This document shows positions 1 to 8,005 of a stretch of 64,000 nt of DNA, piece by piece; positions within the stretch are counted from its first letter, which is position 1, and each line of letters starts with the position of its first letter. The notes under the pieces were generated by a model. That model saw only the letters and a program-made list of their open reading frames with translations. It had not been told where the DNA came from and ran no database searches. The translations under genes and the position numbers were made by a program. This stretch comes from Liquorilactobacillus oeni DSM 19972 (GTDB taxonomy: Bacteria; Bacillota; Bacilli; Lactobacillales; Lactobacillaceae), in NCBI RefSeq assembly GCF_001436275.1, contig NZ_AZEH01000034.1, forward strand, positions 53,899 through 117,898, written 5' to 3'.

Positions 1-962
1 GTATGATCGGTACTGGTTGGATTGCACATGAGATGGCAGATGCTTTAAATAAAGTCAATGGTGAAATTTATGCTGTGGCTGATATAAACAAACAAAAGTT
101 AGCAGAATTTGCAGCCGCCAAAAGTATTCAAAAACAGTATACTGATGCAGATTCAATGATAGCAGATCCTGATGTTGATATTATCTACATTGCAACTCCG
201 CATACTTACCACTATGAATACATTAAAAAAGCTTTAAACGCTGGTAAACATGTTTTTTGTGAAAAGGCGATCACTGTCAATGCCCATCAATTTGACGAAG
301 TACAGCAACTCGCTCAAAAGAAGGGATTAATCTTAACTGAAGGTTTTACGCTCTATCATATGCCGCTCTTTGCTAAAGTAAAAAAGTTAGTCAACGATGG
401 TAAATTAGGAGAGGTTAAGCTTATTCAAGTCAACTTTGGAAGTCTCAAAGACTACGATCCCAACAATCGCTTCTTCAATAAGAAACTGGCCGGAGGTGCT
501 TTACTAGATATTGGCGGATATGCAACGGCTTTCGCCCGTTCTTTTCTAACAGAACAGCCTAATACGGCATTGACAACAGTTAAGTTCTTTGAAACAGGCG
601 TTGATGAACAATCTGGAATCATTTTAAAAAATTCTCAGGAACAGCTTGTTGTCATGGCTCTTTCGATGCGTGCTAAACAGCCCAAGCGAGGTGTGGTCTC
701 TGGTACTAAAGGTTACGTAGAAATTGAAAACTATCCGCGTGCCACTGCCGCAAAGATTACTTATACTGAGGATGCACATACGCAACATTCAGAAATTCTA
801 ACGGCCGGAGACGGCACAGAGGCACTCTGCTATGAGGTACAGGATATGCAGCGCTATATTGAAAATGGGCATGATGACGGCCAATTATCAATTTCCCACG
901 ATGTAATCCATATTTTGGATAGCGTTCGTACACAATGGGGCATGCATTATCCTTTCGATTAG
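1..962 (+). CDS. Gfo/Idh/MocA family oxidoreductase (5' end outside window)
   Basis: NAD(P)-dependent oxidoreductase acting on a sugar or similar polyol; the substrate cannot be told from sequence. The visible protein starts inside the Rossmann fold: the dinucleotide loop IGTGWIAHEM is at the very first residues, so a few N-terminal residues and the true start lie upstream. The catalytic-lysine motif EKAIT (family EKP) is near residue 87, and the C-terminal domain carries GGALLDIGGY near residue 165. About 320 residues are seen, normal for the family. It ends with TAG at 960-962, 87 bases before the next gene on the same strand. Confidence 0.85.
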   Translation, partial: MIGTGWIAHEMADALNKVNGEIYAVADINKQKLAEFAAAKSIQKQYTDADSMIADPDVDIIYIATPHTYHYEYIKKALNAGKHVFCEKAITVNAHQFDEVQQLAQKKGLILTEGFTLYHMPLFAKVKKLVNDGKLGEVKLIQVNFGSLKDYDPNNRFFNKKLAGGALLDIGGYATAFARSFLTEQPNTALTTVKFFETGVDEQSGIILKNSQEQLVVMALSMRAKQPKRGVVSGTKGYVEIENYPRATAAKITYTEDAHTQHSEILTAGDGTEALCYEVQDMQRYIENGHDDGQLSISHDVIHILDSVRTQWGMHYPFD

Positions 963-1049
963 ACTGCAGTAAGAGCTCCGTTACAATTTTATTTAAACAA
1001 ATATTTAAATGTCAATGTTATAATTGTTCAAAAAGGACGTTTAACCTGA

Positions 1050-1898
1050 ATGATTACTATTGGCTTAACGACTTGGAGTGAACATCAGTATCTGCTTAAA
1101 AATAAGACACGACCTGTTACTTTAAGTGAATACGCTGCACATTTTCCGACTGTCGAAGTTGATACTTCTTTTTATGGAATCCCACAAAAGACAACGATTC
1201 TAAAATGGCAGCAGCAAGTACCTTGTTCTTTTCAGTTTATTATTAAAGCAAATCGTGCTCTGACTGGTCACACAAATGAAAAATTAGACATACTGCAGCT
1301 TAAAGAGCGCTTTAGTCAATTTGAAAAAGCACTTCAACCTTTAGTAAAGGCGCACCAACTTAAAACTATTCTGTGTCAATTTCCGCCTTTTTTTGATGCT
1401 ACAAGAAAAAATGTTGCGTACTTGAGGTTCTTTCGTAATCAGCTGCCTAACTTGCCACTGGCACTTGAGCTGCGCAATCAAAGCTGGTATATTCAAAAAA
1501 ATCGTAGCTCTTTAATTTCCTTTTGTAAAAAGCAGCATTATACTCTCGTAGCTGCTGATGAGCCCACACAGGAGAATGCTTCTGTGCCCTTTTTCCCAGT
1601 AGCTACAACCTCTGAATTGCTGGTAATGCGCCTTCACGGACGCAACCAAAAGGGATGGTTCAATCCAGGAAAAGAATGGCGCAAGCAGCGCACATTATAC
1701 CGTTATAATTCAAAAGAACTTCTTGAACTCAAAAGAAAAATTGAAGTATTGCAGTCAAATGTAAAAGAAATCTGCGTTATTTTTAACAATAATTCAGGTG
1801 GCGATGCTGCTCCAAACGCACTTGAACTTAAACAGCTATTAAAAATTGATTTTCCAGATTTAGGTCCTCTTCCACCTGAACAAACAGAACTCTTTTAA
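1050..1898 (+). CDS. DUF72 (YecE-like) family protein
   Basis: A 282-residue member of the DUF72/YecE family, a TIM-barrel-like fold of unknown biochemical function. Family signs are the N-terminal IGLTTWSEHQYL segment, EVDTSFYGIP near residue 36, FQFIIKANRALTGH near 65 and the late IFNNNSGGDAAPNA segment near 235. The ATG is preceded by AAGGACG at a suitable distance. It is followed at once by a strong rho-independent terminator (1909-1945), so it is probably transcribed alone or with the upstream oxidoreductase. Confidence 0.85.
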   Translation: MITIGLTTWSEHQYLLKNKTRPVTLSEYAAHFPTVEVDTSFYGIPQKTTILKWQQQVPCSFQFIIKANRALTGHTNEKLDILQLKERFSQFEKALQPLVKAHQLKTILCQFPPFFDATRKNVAYLRFFRNQLPNLPLALELRNQSWYIQKNRSSLISFCKKQHYTLVAADEPTQENASVPFFPVATTSELLVMRLHGRNQKGWFNPGKEWRKQRTLYRYNSKELLELKRKIEVLQSNVKEICVIFNNNSGGDAAPNALELKQLLKIDFPDLGPLPPEQTELF

Positions 1899-1906
1899 AT
1901 CACAAA

Positions 1907-2040
1907 AAAGCTGGGCTAAAACTTATGTTTTGGTCCAGCTCTTTTGTACACTCTTGCACTTCTTCTATTAATGTATTTCAATAGCCTGCCTTTTCACTTA
2001 ACCACAAGTTGCTCAAAATCTAACACCTATTAGCACACTC
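1907..2040 (-). repeat. Dispersed 3'-UTR repeat, shortened type I copy
   Basis: Read on the minus strand it begins GAGTGTGCTAATAG, continues to GGCTATTGAAATACATTAAT, then TGCAAGAGTGTAC, and ends in the shared terminator. It is a type I member of the family described at 2523-2705, but the central hairpin segment is missing. It lies downstream of, and on the same strand as, the structured RNA gene at 2179-2445. Confidence 0.7.
1909..1945 (+). terminator. Rho-independent terminator of the DUF72 gene
   Basis: Fourteen-pair stem (1909-1922 with 1927-1940, two G-U pairs) with a TTAT loop, followed by CTTTTG. It also forms the 3' end of the minus-strand dispersed repeat that reads toward it, so it probably works in both directions. 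Confidence 0.85.
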
Positions 2041-2178
2041 CTTTTTGTAATCAACTTGTGACGTCTGTTTAATCCAATTCACAAACCAATTTTCTTAAAA
2101 ACCAGCTTTACCGTTTTTTTAAGAAAAGCACTATAAGAAAACAAAATAATTGCTGCTATTTTCAGATTTTTTATACAA

Positions 2179-2445
2179 CAAAAAACAGTCCAGCAAGATA
2201 AACTTTTTTCACTAACAAGCTACTTAAATTCTATCTTTTTTGATCTAACTAATCTAACTATCGACTTCTTTGTTTCCGCTAAAATCGACAACTTTATCAA
2301 TTATCTCACTGGACTGCTGTAGAATAAGGGATTTCCAAACTCTAACCTCTTTTCTAACTGCCTTCCGACAGCTCTTTTTACCCGACTATCATGTAAACAT
2401 GATGCCAAGCTTTCGATTATAGCGTTTGCTATAATCCCTTACACT
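2179..2445 (-). ncRNA. Candidate structured small RNA, copy A (about 267 nt)
   Basis: No reading frame fits here, but the minus strand shows a promoter, several helices and a terminator. The 5' part can form GATTATAGC-AAAC-GCTATAATC (2415-2436), a long-range pairing TAAGGGATT/AATCCCTTA (2433-2441 with 2325-2333, partly exclusive with the first hairpin), an ATCATGT/ACATGAT hairpin (2388-2403) and a GGAA-loop hairpin near 2360. The 3' domain is closed by a 16-pair helix (2301-2316 with 2186-2201, two G-U pairs) ending in a run of six T, so it doubles as terminator. A second copy of the first ~33 nt, with the same promoter layout, begins at 63963. It does not resemble tmRNA, RNase P, SRP RNA or a T-box as far as I can recall. 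The family is unknown to me; existence as a transcript is inferred. Confidence 0.6.
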
Positions 2446-2449
2446 CTGT

Positions 2450-2486
2450 ATTATACACATTATTGAAGCCAATGCAAGCGTTTTCT
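2450..2486 (-). promoter_or_regulatory. Promoter with overlapping cre site for RNA copy A
   Basis: Minus strand: -35 TTGCAT (2472-2477), 16-base spacer, -10 TATAAT (2450-2455). A cre-like site TGCAAGCGTTTTCT (2473-2486, plus-strand reading) overlaps the -35 box and matches the CcpA consensus except for the last base. The same arrangement, with the same cre mismatch, precedes RNA copy B. Carbon catabolite control is inferred. Confidence 0.6.
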
Positions 2487-2522
2487 ATAGCAATGCTAAA
2501 AGTTCTTTTTATTCACACACAG

Positions 2523-2705
2523 GAGTGTGCCAATAGGCGTTAGGCTTTGAACATCAACCGCAAATTACGAACATAGTCCGAATTCAACTATGAATAATTC
2601 GTGGTTAAACGGAAAAGACTGACTATTGAAACACATTAATATGGAAACTGCAAGAGTGTACAAAAAAACTGAGCCAAAACATAAGCTTTGACTCAAGTCC
2701 CTCTT
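2523..2705 (+). repeat. Dispersed 3'-UTR repeat, full type I copy
   Basis: Starts GAGTGTGCCAATAG and holds the conserved central hairpin AATTACGAACATAG...CTATGAATAATTCG. It then has GACTATTGAAACACATTAAT and TGCAAGAGTGTAC, and ends in a terminator-like hairpin. The outer arms CCAATAG and CTATTG can pair. Related copies lie at 1907-2040, 8457-8626, 8621-8669, 18472-18659, 50698-50927, 53464-53541 and 56777-56891. Confidence 0.75.
2671..2694 (-). terminator. Terminator of the liv operon
   Basis: On the minus strand GAGTCAAAGC-TTAT-GTTTTGGCTC pairs fully (two G-U pairs) and is followed by AGTTTTTTT. On the plus strand the same stem has A-C mismatches, so it serves the livF side best. Confidence 0.75.
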
Positions 2706-2756
2706 TCACTCACATTAATTGTTACATCTATTAGCAAGAGGAGCAAAAGAAAAAAT

Positions 2757-3467
2757 CTATCCTCCCAAATAAGCTTTTTGCACAGCAGGGCTTGCTAACA
2801 GCTGTGCCCCAGTTCCTTCCATTTTTATTTCCCCAGTCGCTAATACGTACCCACGATCAGCAATCGAAAGAGCCTTTTTAGCGTTTTGTTCAATCAACAA
2901 AACTGTAGTTCCACGATTTTTAATAGCTTTAATAATTTCGAATATTTTGTTAATGAAAATTGGGGCAAGTCCCATTGAAGGCTCATCCAGTAAAAGTAAT
3001 TTTGGCTTTGACATTAATGCTCGACCAATAGCAAGCATCTGTTGTTCGCCACCTGAAAGAGTGGCTGCATCTTGATCTTCACGTTGTCTTAAAATTGGAA
3101 ATTGGGAATAAACTTCTGTAAACAGCTCTTTGACCTGTGTGCGATCCTTCTGCAAAAAAGCTCCCAACTGCAAATTTTCCTTTACCGACATCCCTGGAAA
3201 AATATGTCTTCCTTCAGGTACATGTGAAATTCCTTCTGCTACAATATGCGACGCTTTTTTATGCTTTAAATCTTTTCCAAAGTAACTGATTGTTCCTTCA
3301 ACTGGTTTTAAAAGGCCAGAAATAGTTTTTAAAATTGTCGTCTTTCCGGCTCCATTAGCTCCGATTAATGAAACAATCTCTCCTTCATTAATTTCAAAAC
3401 TAACTCCCTTAACAGCCTTAATTGCCCCATAATTTACTGCAAGGTCACTAACCTTTAATATCATCAT
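2757..3467 (-). CDS. livF: Branched-chain amino-acid ABC transporter ATPase LivF
   Basis: One of the two ATPases of a LivFGHMJ-type importer of Leu/Ile/Val. 236 residues: Walker A GANGAGKTT near residue 37, signature LSGGEQQ near 138, Walker B LLLLDEPSMGLAP near 157, and a switch histidine-region segment TVLLIEQNAKKAL near 188. The short length and the SMGLAP motif are typical of LivF rather than LivG. The start ATG-ATG lies one base after the livG stop and uses the GAGGGG inside the end of livG, so translation is probably coupled. Last gene of the operon. Confidence 0.93.
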   Translation of the reverse strand: MMILKVSDLAVNYGAIKAVKGVSFEINEGEIVSLIGANGAGKTTILKTISGLLKPVEGTISYFGKDLKHKKASHIVAEGISHVPEGRHIFPGMSVKENLQLGAFLQKDRTQVKELFTEVYSQFPILRQREDQDAATLSGGEQQMLAIGRALMSKPKLLLLDEPSMGLAPIFINKIFEIIKAIKNRGTTVLLIEQNAKKALSIADRGYVLATGEIKMEGTGAQLLASPAVQKAYLGG

Positions 3468-3468
3468 T

Positions 3469-4248
3469 TCACCCCTCTTCCCCTAGATATGCTTTAATGA
3501 CTGTTTTATTCTGTTTTATCTCTTTTGGTGTCCCTTCTGCCAGTAAGGTTCCTTGATCCAGAACATAGATTCTTTCTACCAAATTCATTACTAATGACAT
3601 ATCATGTTCAATTAAAACAACAGTAATGTGAAATTGCTTTTGAATTTTACGTATCAGTTTTGCCAAAGCAGCAGTTTCTTCCGGATTCATACCCGCTGCG
3701 GGTTCATCAAGAAATAAGATTTTGGGACTCATTGCCAAGCCCCGCACTATTTCCAATCGTCTTTGAAGTCCATAAGGCAAATTACATGCTCTTTTATGCA
3801 TATCTTTATCAAGATCAAAAATAGCTAATAGGTTACGAGCTTTTTTAACAATTACATCTTCTGTCTGATAGAATTTTGGAAAACGTAAAACTGCTTGCAA
3901 AAATCCTTCCTTGTATTGGTTAGTCATTGCAACAAGTACGTTGTCCAAAACGGTCATGTCTTTAAACAACCGAATATTTTGAAAAGTTCGTGCAAGTCCC
4001 AGTTCTGCAATTTGGTAAGCCTTTTTATGATTTAAAGAAATCTTTTTTCCTTCTTGATCAAAAGTAATTGTTCCAGAACTTGGAGAAATAACCCCAGTCA
4101 ACATGTTAAAAAGTGTAGTTTTCCCAGCACCGTTTGGTCCTATTAAAGCAATCAGTTCGTCACTGTTTATCTGCATGGAAACATCGGAAACCGCTGTTAA
4201 ACCACCAAATTTTTTCACTAAATTATTCACCTTAAGTAAGGTTGTCAA
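3469..4248 (-). CDS. livG: Branched-chain amino-acid ABC transporter ATPase LivG
   Basis: Second ATPase of the importer, 259 residues, the usual LivG length. It has Walker A GPNGAGKTT, LivG-type insertion ARTFQNIRLFKDMTV, signature-region NLPYGLQRRLEIVRGLA (canonical LSGGQ replaced by LPYGLQ as is normal for LivG) and Walker B ILFLDEPAAGMNPEE. The start is TTG at 4246-4248: it begins MTTLLKVNNLVKKFGG, two bases after the livM stop and seven bases after AGGAAGG. The open frame extends upstream over livM, but that part is not LivG-like. Confidence 0.9.
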   Translation of the reverse strand: MTTLLKVNNLVKKFGGLTAVSDVSMQINSDELIALIGPNGAGKTTLFNMLTGVISPSSGTITFDQEGKKISLNHKKAYQIAELGLARTFQNIRLFKDMTVLDNVLVAMTNQYKEGFLQAVLRFPKFYQTEDVIVKKARNLLAIFDLDKDMHKRACNLPYGLQRRLEIVRGLAMSPKILFLDEPAAGMNPEETAALAKLIRKIQKQFHITVVLIEHDMSLVMNLVERIYVLDQGTLLAEGTPKEIKQNKTVIKAYLGEEG

Positions 4249-4250
4249 AT

Positions 4251-5210
4251 TTACACCTTCCTTCTTTTCAATGAAGCAAATAATCGTCTGATTGAGAACT
4301 CCCATGTTCCCAATAAACCAGAGGGCTTGAAGACCATTATTAAAATTAAGGCTACTGCATAAATCACCATGCGCAAAGTTCCAAAATCTTGCAAGATAGT
4401 GTCTAATACGCCCAGCACTACAGCTGCAACAACGCTGCCGGTAATACTGCCGACTCCGCCAAGAACTACGATAATCAGAATTGAGATAGACTCCATAATT
4501 CCAAAATCGTTTGGCGCAATCGTCTGCAAATATGAAGCATGCAAACCACCAGCAATTGCCGCCGTAGCTGCTCCCAAAACAAAAGCTGCCAACTTCCACC
4601 TAGTAGTATTAATCCCCATAGACTCTGCTGCAATCTCATCATCACGGACAGACATAATAATTCTTCCACCGCGGCTATTAATAAAATTAACAACAACGAT
4701 TGTTGTTACGCACATCGTAATGTAAACGAAGGGCCAAGTCGCAAATTGCGGAATATTAAACATTCCAGCTGGCCCGTTAGTAATTTTTAAATTGTTGATA
4801 ATAATTCGAATAATCTCAGCGGCTCCCATCGTTGCAATCGCCAAGTAATCACCTTTCAAACGCAAGGTTGGAATTCCAACAATCACAGCAGCGATTATCG
4901 CTATAATAACCCCGACCACTAATGAAAGATAAAATCCCCCAACAGTATCAACTTGCTGCGTTATAATTGCAGCTGCATAAGCACCAATTGCCATAAAACC
5001 CGCATGTCCCAGTGAAAACTGCCCAGCAAATCCGATAATCAGATTCAGACCCGTCGCTAAAATAACATTAATCCAAATCGTAACCAGCATATTTTCAATA
5101 AAGCTATCAATTATGCCCACCATTACTAGTATATTTACTAGATAAAAAGCTGCCGCCATAACGATAAACCAGCAAACATTATATTTTAAATTTGCTTTCA
5201 AAATAATCAC
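4251..5210 (-). CDS. livM: Branched-chain amino-acid ABC transporter permease LivM
   Basis: Membrane subunit, 319 residues with about eight to nine hydrophobic segments. The BPD_transp_2 family motifs are clear: NLIIGFAGQFSLGHAGFMAIGAYAAA read in pieces from residue 55, GDYLAIATMGAAEI near 120, and the coupling region SVRDDEIAAESMGINTTRWKL near 186. The start is GTG at 5208-5210, immediately after the TAG of livH, with AAAGG inside livH as ribosome site. This argues for tight translational coupling. Confidence 0.92.
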   Translation of the reverse strand: MIILKANLKYNVCWFIVMAAAFYLVNILVMVGIIDSFIENMLVTIWINVILATGLNLIIGFAGQFSLGHAGFMAIGAYAAAIITQQVDTVGGFYLSLVVGVIIAIIAAVIVGIPTLRLKGDYLAIATMGAAEIIRIIINNLKITNGPAGMFNIPQFATWPFVYITMCVTTIVVVNFINSRGGRIIMSVRDDEIAAESMGINTTRWKLAAFVLGAATAAIAGGLHASYLQTIAPNDFGIMESISILIIVVLGGVGSITGSVVAAVVLGVLDTILQDFGTLRMVIYAVALILIMVFKPSGLLGTWEFSIRRLFASLKRRKV

Positions 5211-6089
5211 CTAAACCTTTTCTTTTACATTCTTACCAAAGATACCAGTAGGCAATATCAGCAAAATGACGATTAAAACCACATACACCACTGCATCCTT
5301 GTAAGCTGACAGCCCAACCGACTGTACAAGTGTTTCCAACAAGCCAATCAAAAAACCTCCTAAAGACGCACCCGGAACTGAGCCGATGCCTCCTACAACT
5401 GCTGCTACAAAAGCTTTAATTCCTGGAGTCATCCCCATCAAAGGATCAATTGAGTTATAATACAAGCCGATCATCACTCCAGCTGCTCCAGCCAATGCGG
5501 ATCCCAGTGCAAAGGTAAAAGAAATGGTTAGATTAGGGTTGATGCCAACAAGTTGAGCAGCATCGTTATCGACTGAAACAGCTCTCATTGCACGCCCCAT
5601 CTTGGTATACCTAATAATTAATTGTAAAAGGAGCATTAATATACATGCAGTAGCTAAAATTTGAATTTGAATATTTGAAATTCTGACTCCTCCAATATTG
5701 TAGTTAACTTGTTTAACAATTTGAGGAAAATCACGAGCATTCGAACCGAAAAGATATGCCATTCCATTTTCAAGGAAAAATGAAACACCGATTGCGGTAA
5801 TCAGTGCAGTGATCCTGGGAGAATGCCGTAGAGGTCTGTATGCAAAGTACTCAATAATAACACCGCTTAGCCCGCATATTACCATTGCCGATAACAATGC
5901 AGCTATAAAATTAAAATGCCAAACATTAATTACGTAATATCCCCAAAAAGCACCTAGCATATAGATGTCACCATGCGCAAAATTAATCAGTTTGATAATC
6001 CCGTATACCATTGTGTAGCCCAAAGCCAGCAATGCATAAATGCTGCCCAGTGACAAGCCATTAATTACCTGTTGAAAAAATGTCTGCAC
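5211..6089 (-). CDS. livH: Branched-chain amino-acid ABC transporter permease LivH
   Basis: Second membrane subunit, 292 residues, the usual LivH size. Seen: GLSLGSIYALLALGYTMVYGI at the N-terminus (first transmembrane segment), INFAHGDIYMLGAF near 36, and the EAA-like loop RAMRAVSVDNDAAQLVGI near 163. It forms the membrane channel with LivM. It starts with ATG 50 bases downstream of the binding-protein gene. Confidence 0.92.
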   Translation of the reverse strand: MQTFFQQVINGLSLGSIYALLALGYTMVYGIIKLINFAHGDIYMLGAFWGYYVINVWHFNFIAALLSAMVICGLSGVIIEYFAYRPLRHSPRITALITAIGVSFFLENGMAYLFGSNARDFPQIVKQVNYNIGGVRISNIQIQILATACILMLLLQLIIRYTKMGRAMRAVSVDNDAAQLVGINPNLTISFTFALGSALAGAAGVMIGLYYNSIDPLMGMTPGIKAFVAAVVGGIGSVPGASLGGFLIGLLETLVQSVGLSAYKDAVVYVVLIVILLILPTGIFGKNVKEKV

Positions 6090-6139
6090 TTTTTTTCCTC
6101 CTCATCTACTCGCAAATTTCAAATATGCCGTCATAGTAA

Positions 6140-7333
6140 TTATTTGATCTCTTTGGCAGCACTGACTTTCCCGTTTGTTAACGTCTCAACAACAATCGGT
6201 TTGTTAGCATTGTGTTTACTGTCTACAGTAATGTGTCCTGTTACTCCATCAAAATTCTTTATTTTAGCTAACCCTTCTGCAATTTTCACAGAATCAGCAG
6301 ACTTTTCAGTTTCAATAGCCTGTTTTATCATATTAACTGAATCGTATGCCAAAGCTGAAAAGGTTGGTGCTTCTTCGCCGTAACGTGCTTTATAATCTTC
6401 CATAAATTTCTTTGCCGTATTCTTTTGGTTTGCAACACGTGTTGAAAATGGTGTTGTGTAATAAATGTTTGAAGCATTTTCACTACCGGCAATTTGCGCC
6501 AACTTAGGATCAGCCATTCCGTCGCTGCCGATAATCGGTACATTAATTCCTGCTTGCCTTGCTTGCTTTACAATCAAACCGATTTCTGAATAATATCCTG
6601 GTACATAGATGGCATCAATTTTCTTATTTTTGAAGGATGTCAAAATTGCATTATAGTCTTTGTCACCTTCTTGGAAATATTGCGAAGCCACAATCTTTCC
6701 CTTATAGGACTTTTTGAAAGCTTTAGCTAATCCTGTTCCATAATCACTGGAATTATCTGCCAAAACTGCAACACGTTTTGCTTTTAAATTTGTATATGCA
6801 AACTTGGCTGCTGTTGATCCTTGAAAATTATTTTGGTAGCAAGCCCTAAAAACATAATCCTGTACCTTACCATTTTTTTGCAAAGTATAATCAGGATCTG
6901 TTGCAGAAGGACTGACGCTGGGAACAGCTCCTTTAGTAATATTAGGTATTTGAGCCGTTCCTGCATTAGTTGTAGCGGGCCCTACAATCGCATTAACCTT
7001 ATCTTTATTGACTAATTGGGCAGCAACAGAAGCAGCAGTACTTGTAGATGTTTTATTATCACGAATAACCAAAGTAACCTTTTCTTTTTTCCCGTTTACG
7101 TTGATTCCGCCTGCCTTGTTTATTTTATCGACGGCCAGCTGAATACCTTGTTTCTGTGAGTTGCCATAACCGGCTGCCGCACCAGAAAGTTCCATATTCA
7201 CACCAATTTTAATTGTCTTACCAGCAGGATTCCCTTTACTTGCAGATTTAGCAGTACTGCATCCTGCAAGCATACCTGCAACCACCATAGCTGTTCCGAA
7301 ACTCATTATTTTTTTGAATGCCTTTTTTTCCAT
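6140..7333 (-). CDS. livJ: Branched-chain amino-acid ABC transporter binding lipoprotein
   Basis: Substrate-binding lipoprotein of the importer, 397 residues. Signal peptide with lipobox MLAGC near residue 24, then a Ser/Ala/Lys-rich tether and a type I periplasmic-binding fold (Peripla_BP_6): IKIGVNMELSGAAAGYG near 40, VNAIVGPATTNAGTAQIP near 111, VAVLADNSSDYGTGLA near 187, IDAIYVPGYYSEIGL near 235. First structural gene of the operon, with ribosome site AGTAGGAGTAGGA. The upstream leader and attenuator at 7504-7790 probably control it. Confidence 0.92.
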   Translation of the reverse strand: MEKKAFKKIMSFGTAMVVAGMLAGCSTAKSASKGNPAGKTIKIGVNMELSGAAAGYGNSQKQGIQLAVDKINKAGGINVNGKKEKVTLVIRDNKTSTSTAASVAAQLVNKDKVNAIVGPATTNAGTAQIPNITKGAVPSVSPSATDPDYTLQKNGKVQDYVFRACYQNNFQGSTAAKFAYTNLKAKRVAVLADNSSDYGTGLAKAFKKSYKGKIVASQYFQEGDKDYNAILTSFKNKKIDAIYVPGYYSEIGLIVKQARQAGINVPIIGSDGMADPKLAQIAGSENASNIYYTTPFSTRVANQKNTAKKFMEDYKARYGEEAPTFSALAYDSVNMIKQAIETEKSADSVKIAEGLAKIKNFDGVTGHITVDSKHNANKPIVVETLTNGKVSAAKEIK

Positions 7334-7503
7334 TCCTACTCCTACTTTCCTTTTTATAAATTTTAATGTAATAAACGTTAAATGCTAAAATTGCTTTTTA
7401 ATTAAAAATTATCACCTCGTAATCATGCTACAGAAAGTAAGACTTTTCGTTTAAGTTCAAACTTAGTTTCCAAAAATTCTCAACAACTGTGCAATTTTTT
7501 TCA

Positions 7504-7537
7504 AACAAAAAACCTCATTCTTTAACGAATGAGGTTT
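7504..7537 (-). terminator. Attenuator terminator of the liv leader
   Basis: Minus strand: perfect 11-pair stem AAACCTCATTC / GAATGAGGTTT (7510-7537) followed by TTTTTTG. It lies between a leader peptide rich in branched-chain residues and livJ, where no gene ends. It is best read as a regulated, premature terminator. A preceding imperfect hairpin (about 7556-7585, AGCCCTTATT / AATAATGGGGCT) is a possible competing structure. Confidence 0.75.
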
Positions 7538-7611
7538 GAATTCTCTTAGTAATCAAGCCCCATTATTAAAGACAAATAAGGGCTCGATCAATTAGCTAAA
7601 TCAGCTGGCAG

Positions 7612-7722
7612 TTAAACCGCAGAATTAACTAATATCGGGTCCTTTTTCTTTAGTAGTAGGGCTAAATCTTGTTGGATAGCGACTACTCTATGTTTAATTA
7701 ATTTTAAAAATGTTCTTTTCAT
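7612..7722 (-). CDS. Leader peptide of the liv operon (36 aa)
   Basis: A short frame with a very good ribosome site (GGAGG at 7731-7735, eight-base spacer) and its own promoter. It encodes MKRTFLKLIKHRVVAIQQDL followed by ALLLKKKDPILVNSAV. It is unusually rich in Leu, Ile and Val, with three consecutive CTA Leu codons and a late Ile-Leu-Val run, then a TAA stop and a terminator about 75 bases downstream. This is the layout of a translation-coupled attenuator: ribosome stalling on scarce charged Leu/Ile/Val tRNA would favour read-through into livJHMGF. The role is inferred from layout and codons; no T-box motif is present. Confidence 0.7.
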   Translation of the reverse strand: MKRTFLKLIKHRVVAIQQDLALLLKKKDPILVNSAV

Positions 7723-7761
7723 AATAGTAGCCTCCAATCAAGATTTAATGTGAATAACGAT

Positions 7762-7790
7762 AGTATAATGGAAAGTTAATTTTTCGTCAA
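7762..7790 (-). promoter_or_regulatory. Promoter of the liv leader and operon
   Basis: Minus strand -35 TTGACG (7785-7790), exact 17-base spacer, -10 TATACT (7762-7767). It sits about 40 bases before the leader-peptide start, so transcripts include the leader and the attenuator. Confidence 0.75.
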
Positions 7791-8005
7791 TCTTTTTTTT
7801 AAAAACATAGTTTTATGCTAAAAATACAAAATATTCCTAAGTTTTGACAAGATTGCCCCAATAGTCTTTTTCCAAACGCTCTTTTTATTTTTAAAATACA
7901 TTTAAAAAAGCTTTTGTGGAAAACGTTTATTTTATTCCATGACATAGATATGGTATCTTGAATATGGATAGTCTCTTTTGCTCTAATTAAGAAAGGATGG
8001 AAATT

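Noticed and set aside
3469..4599. 376-codon frame as one gene
   Set aside because: The first ~117 codons lie over livM in another frame with no LivG similarity; a TTG start two bases after livM with a good ribosome site gives the normal LivG length.
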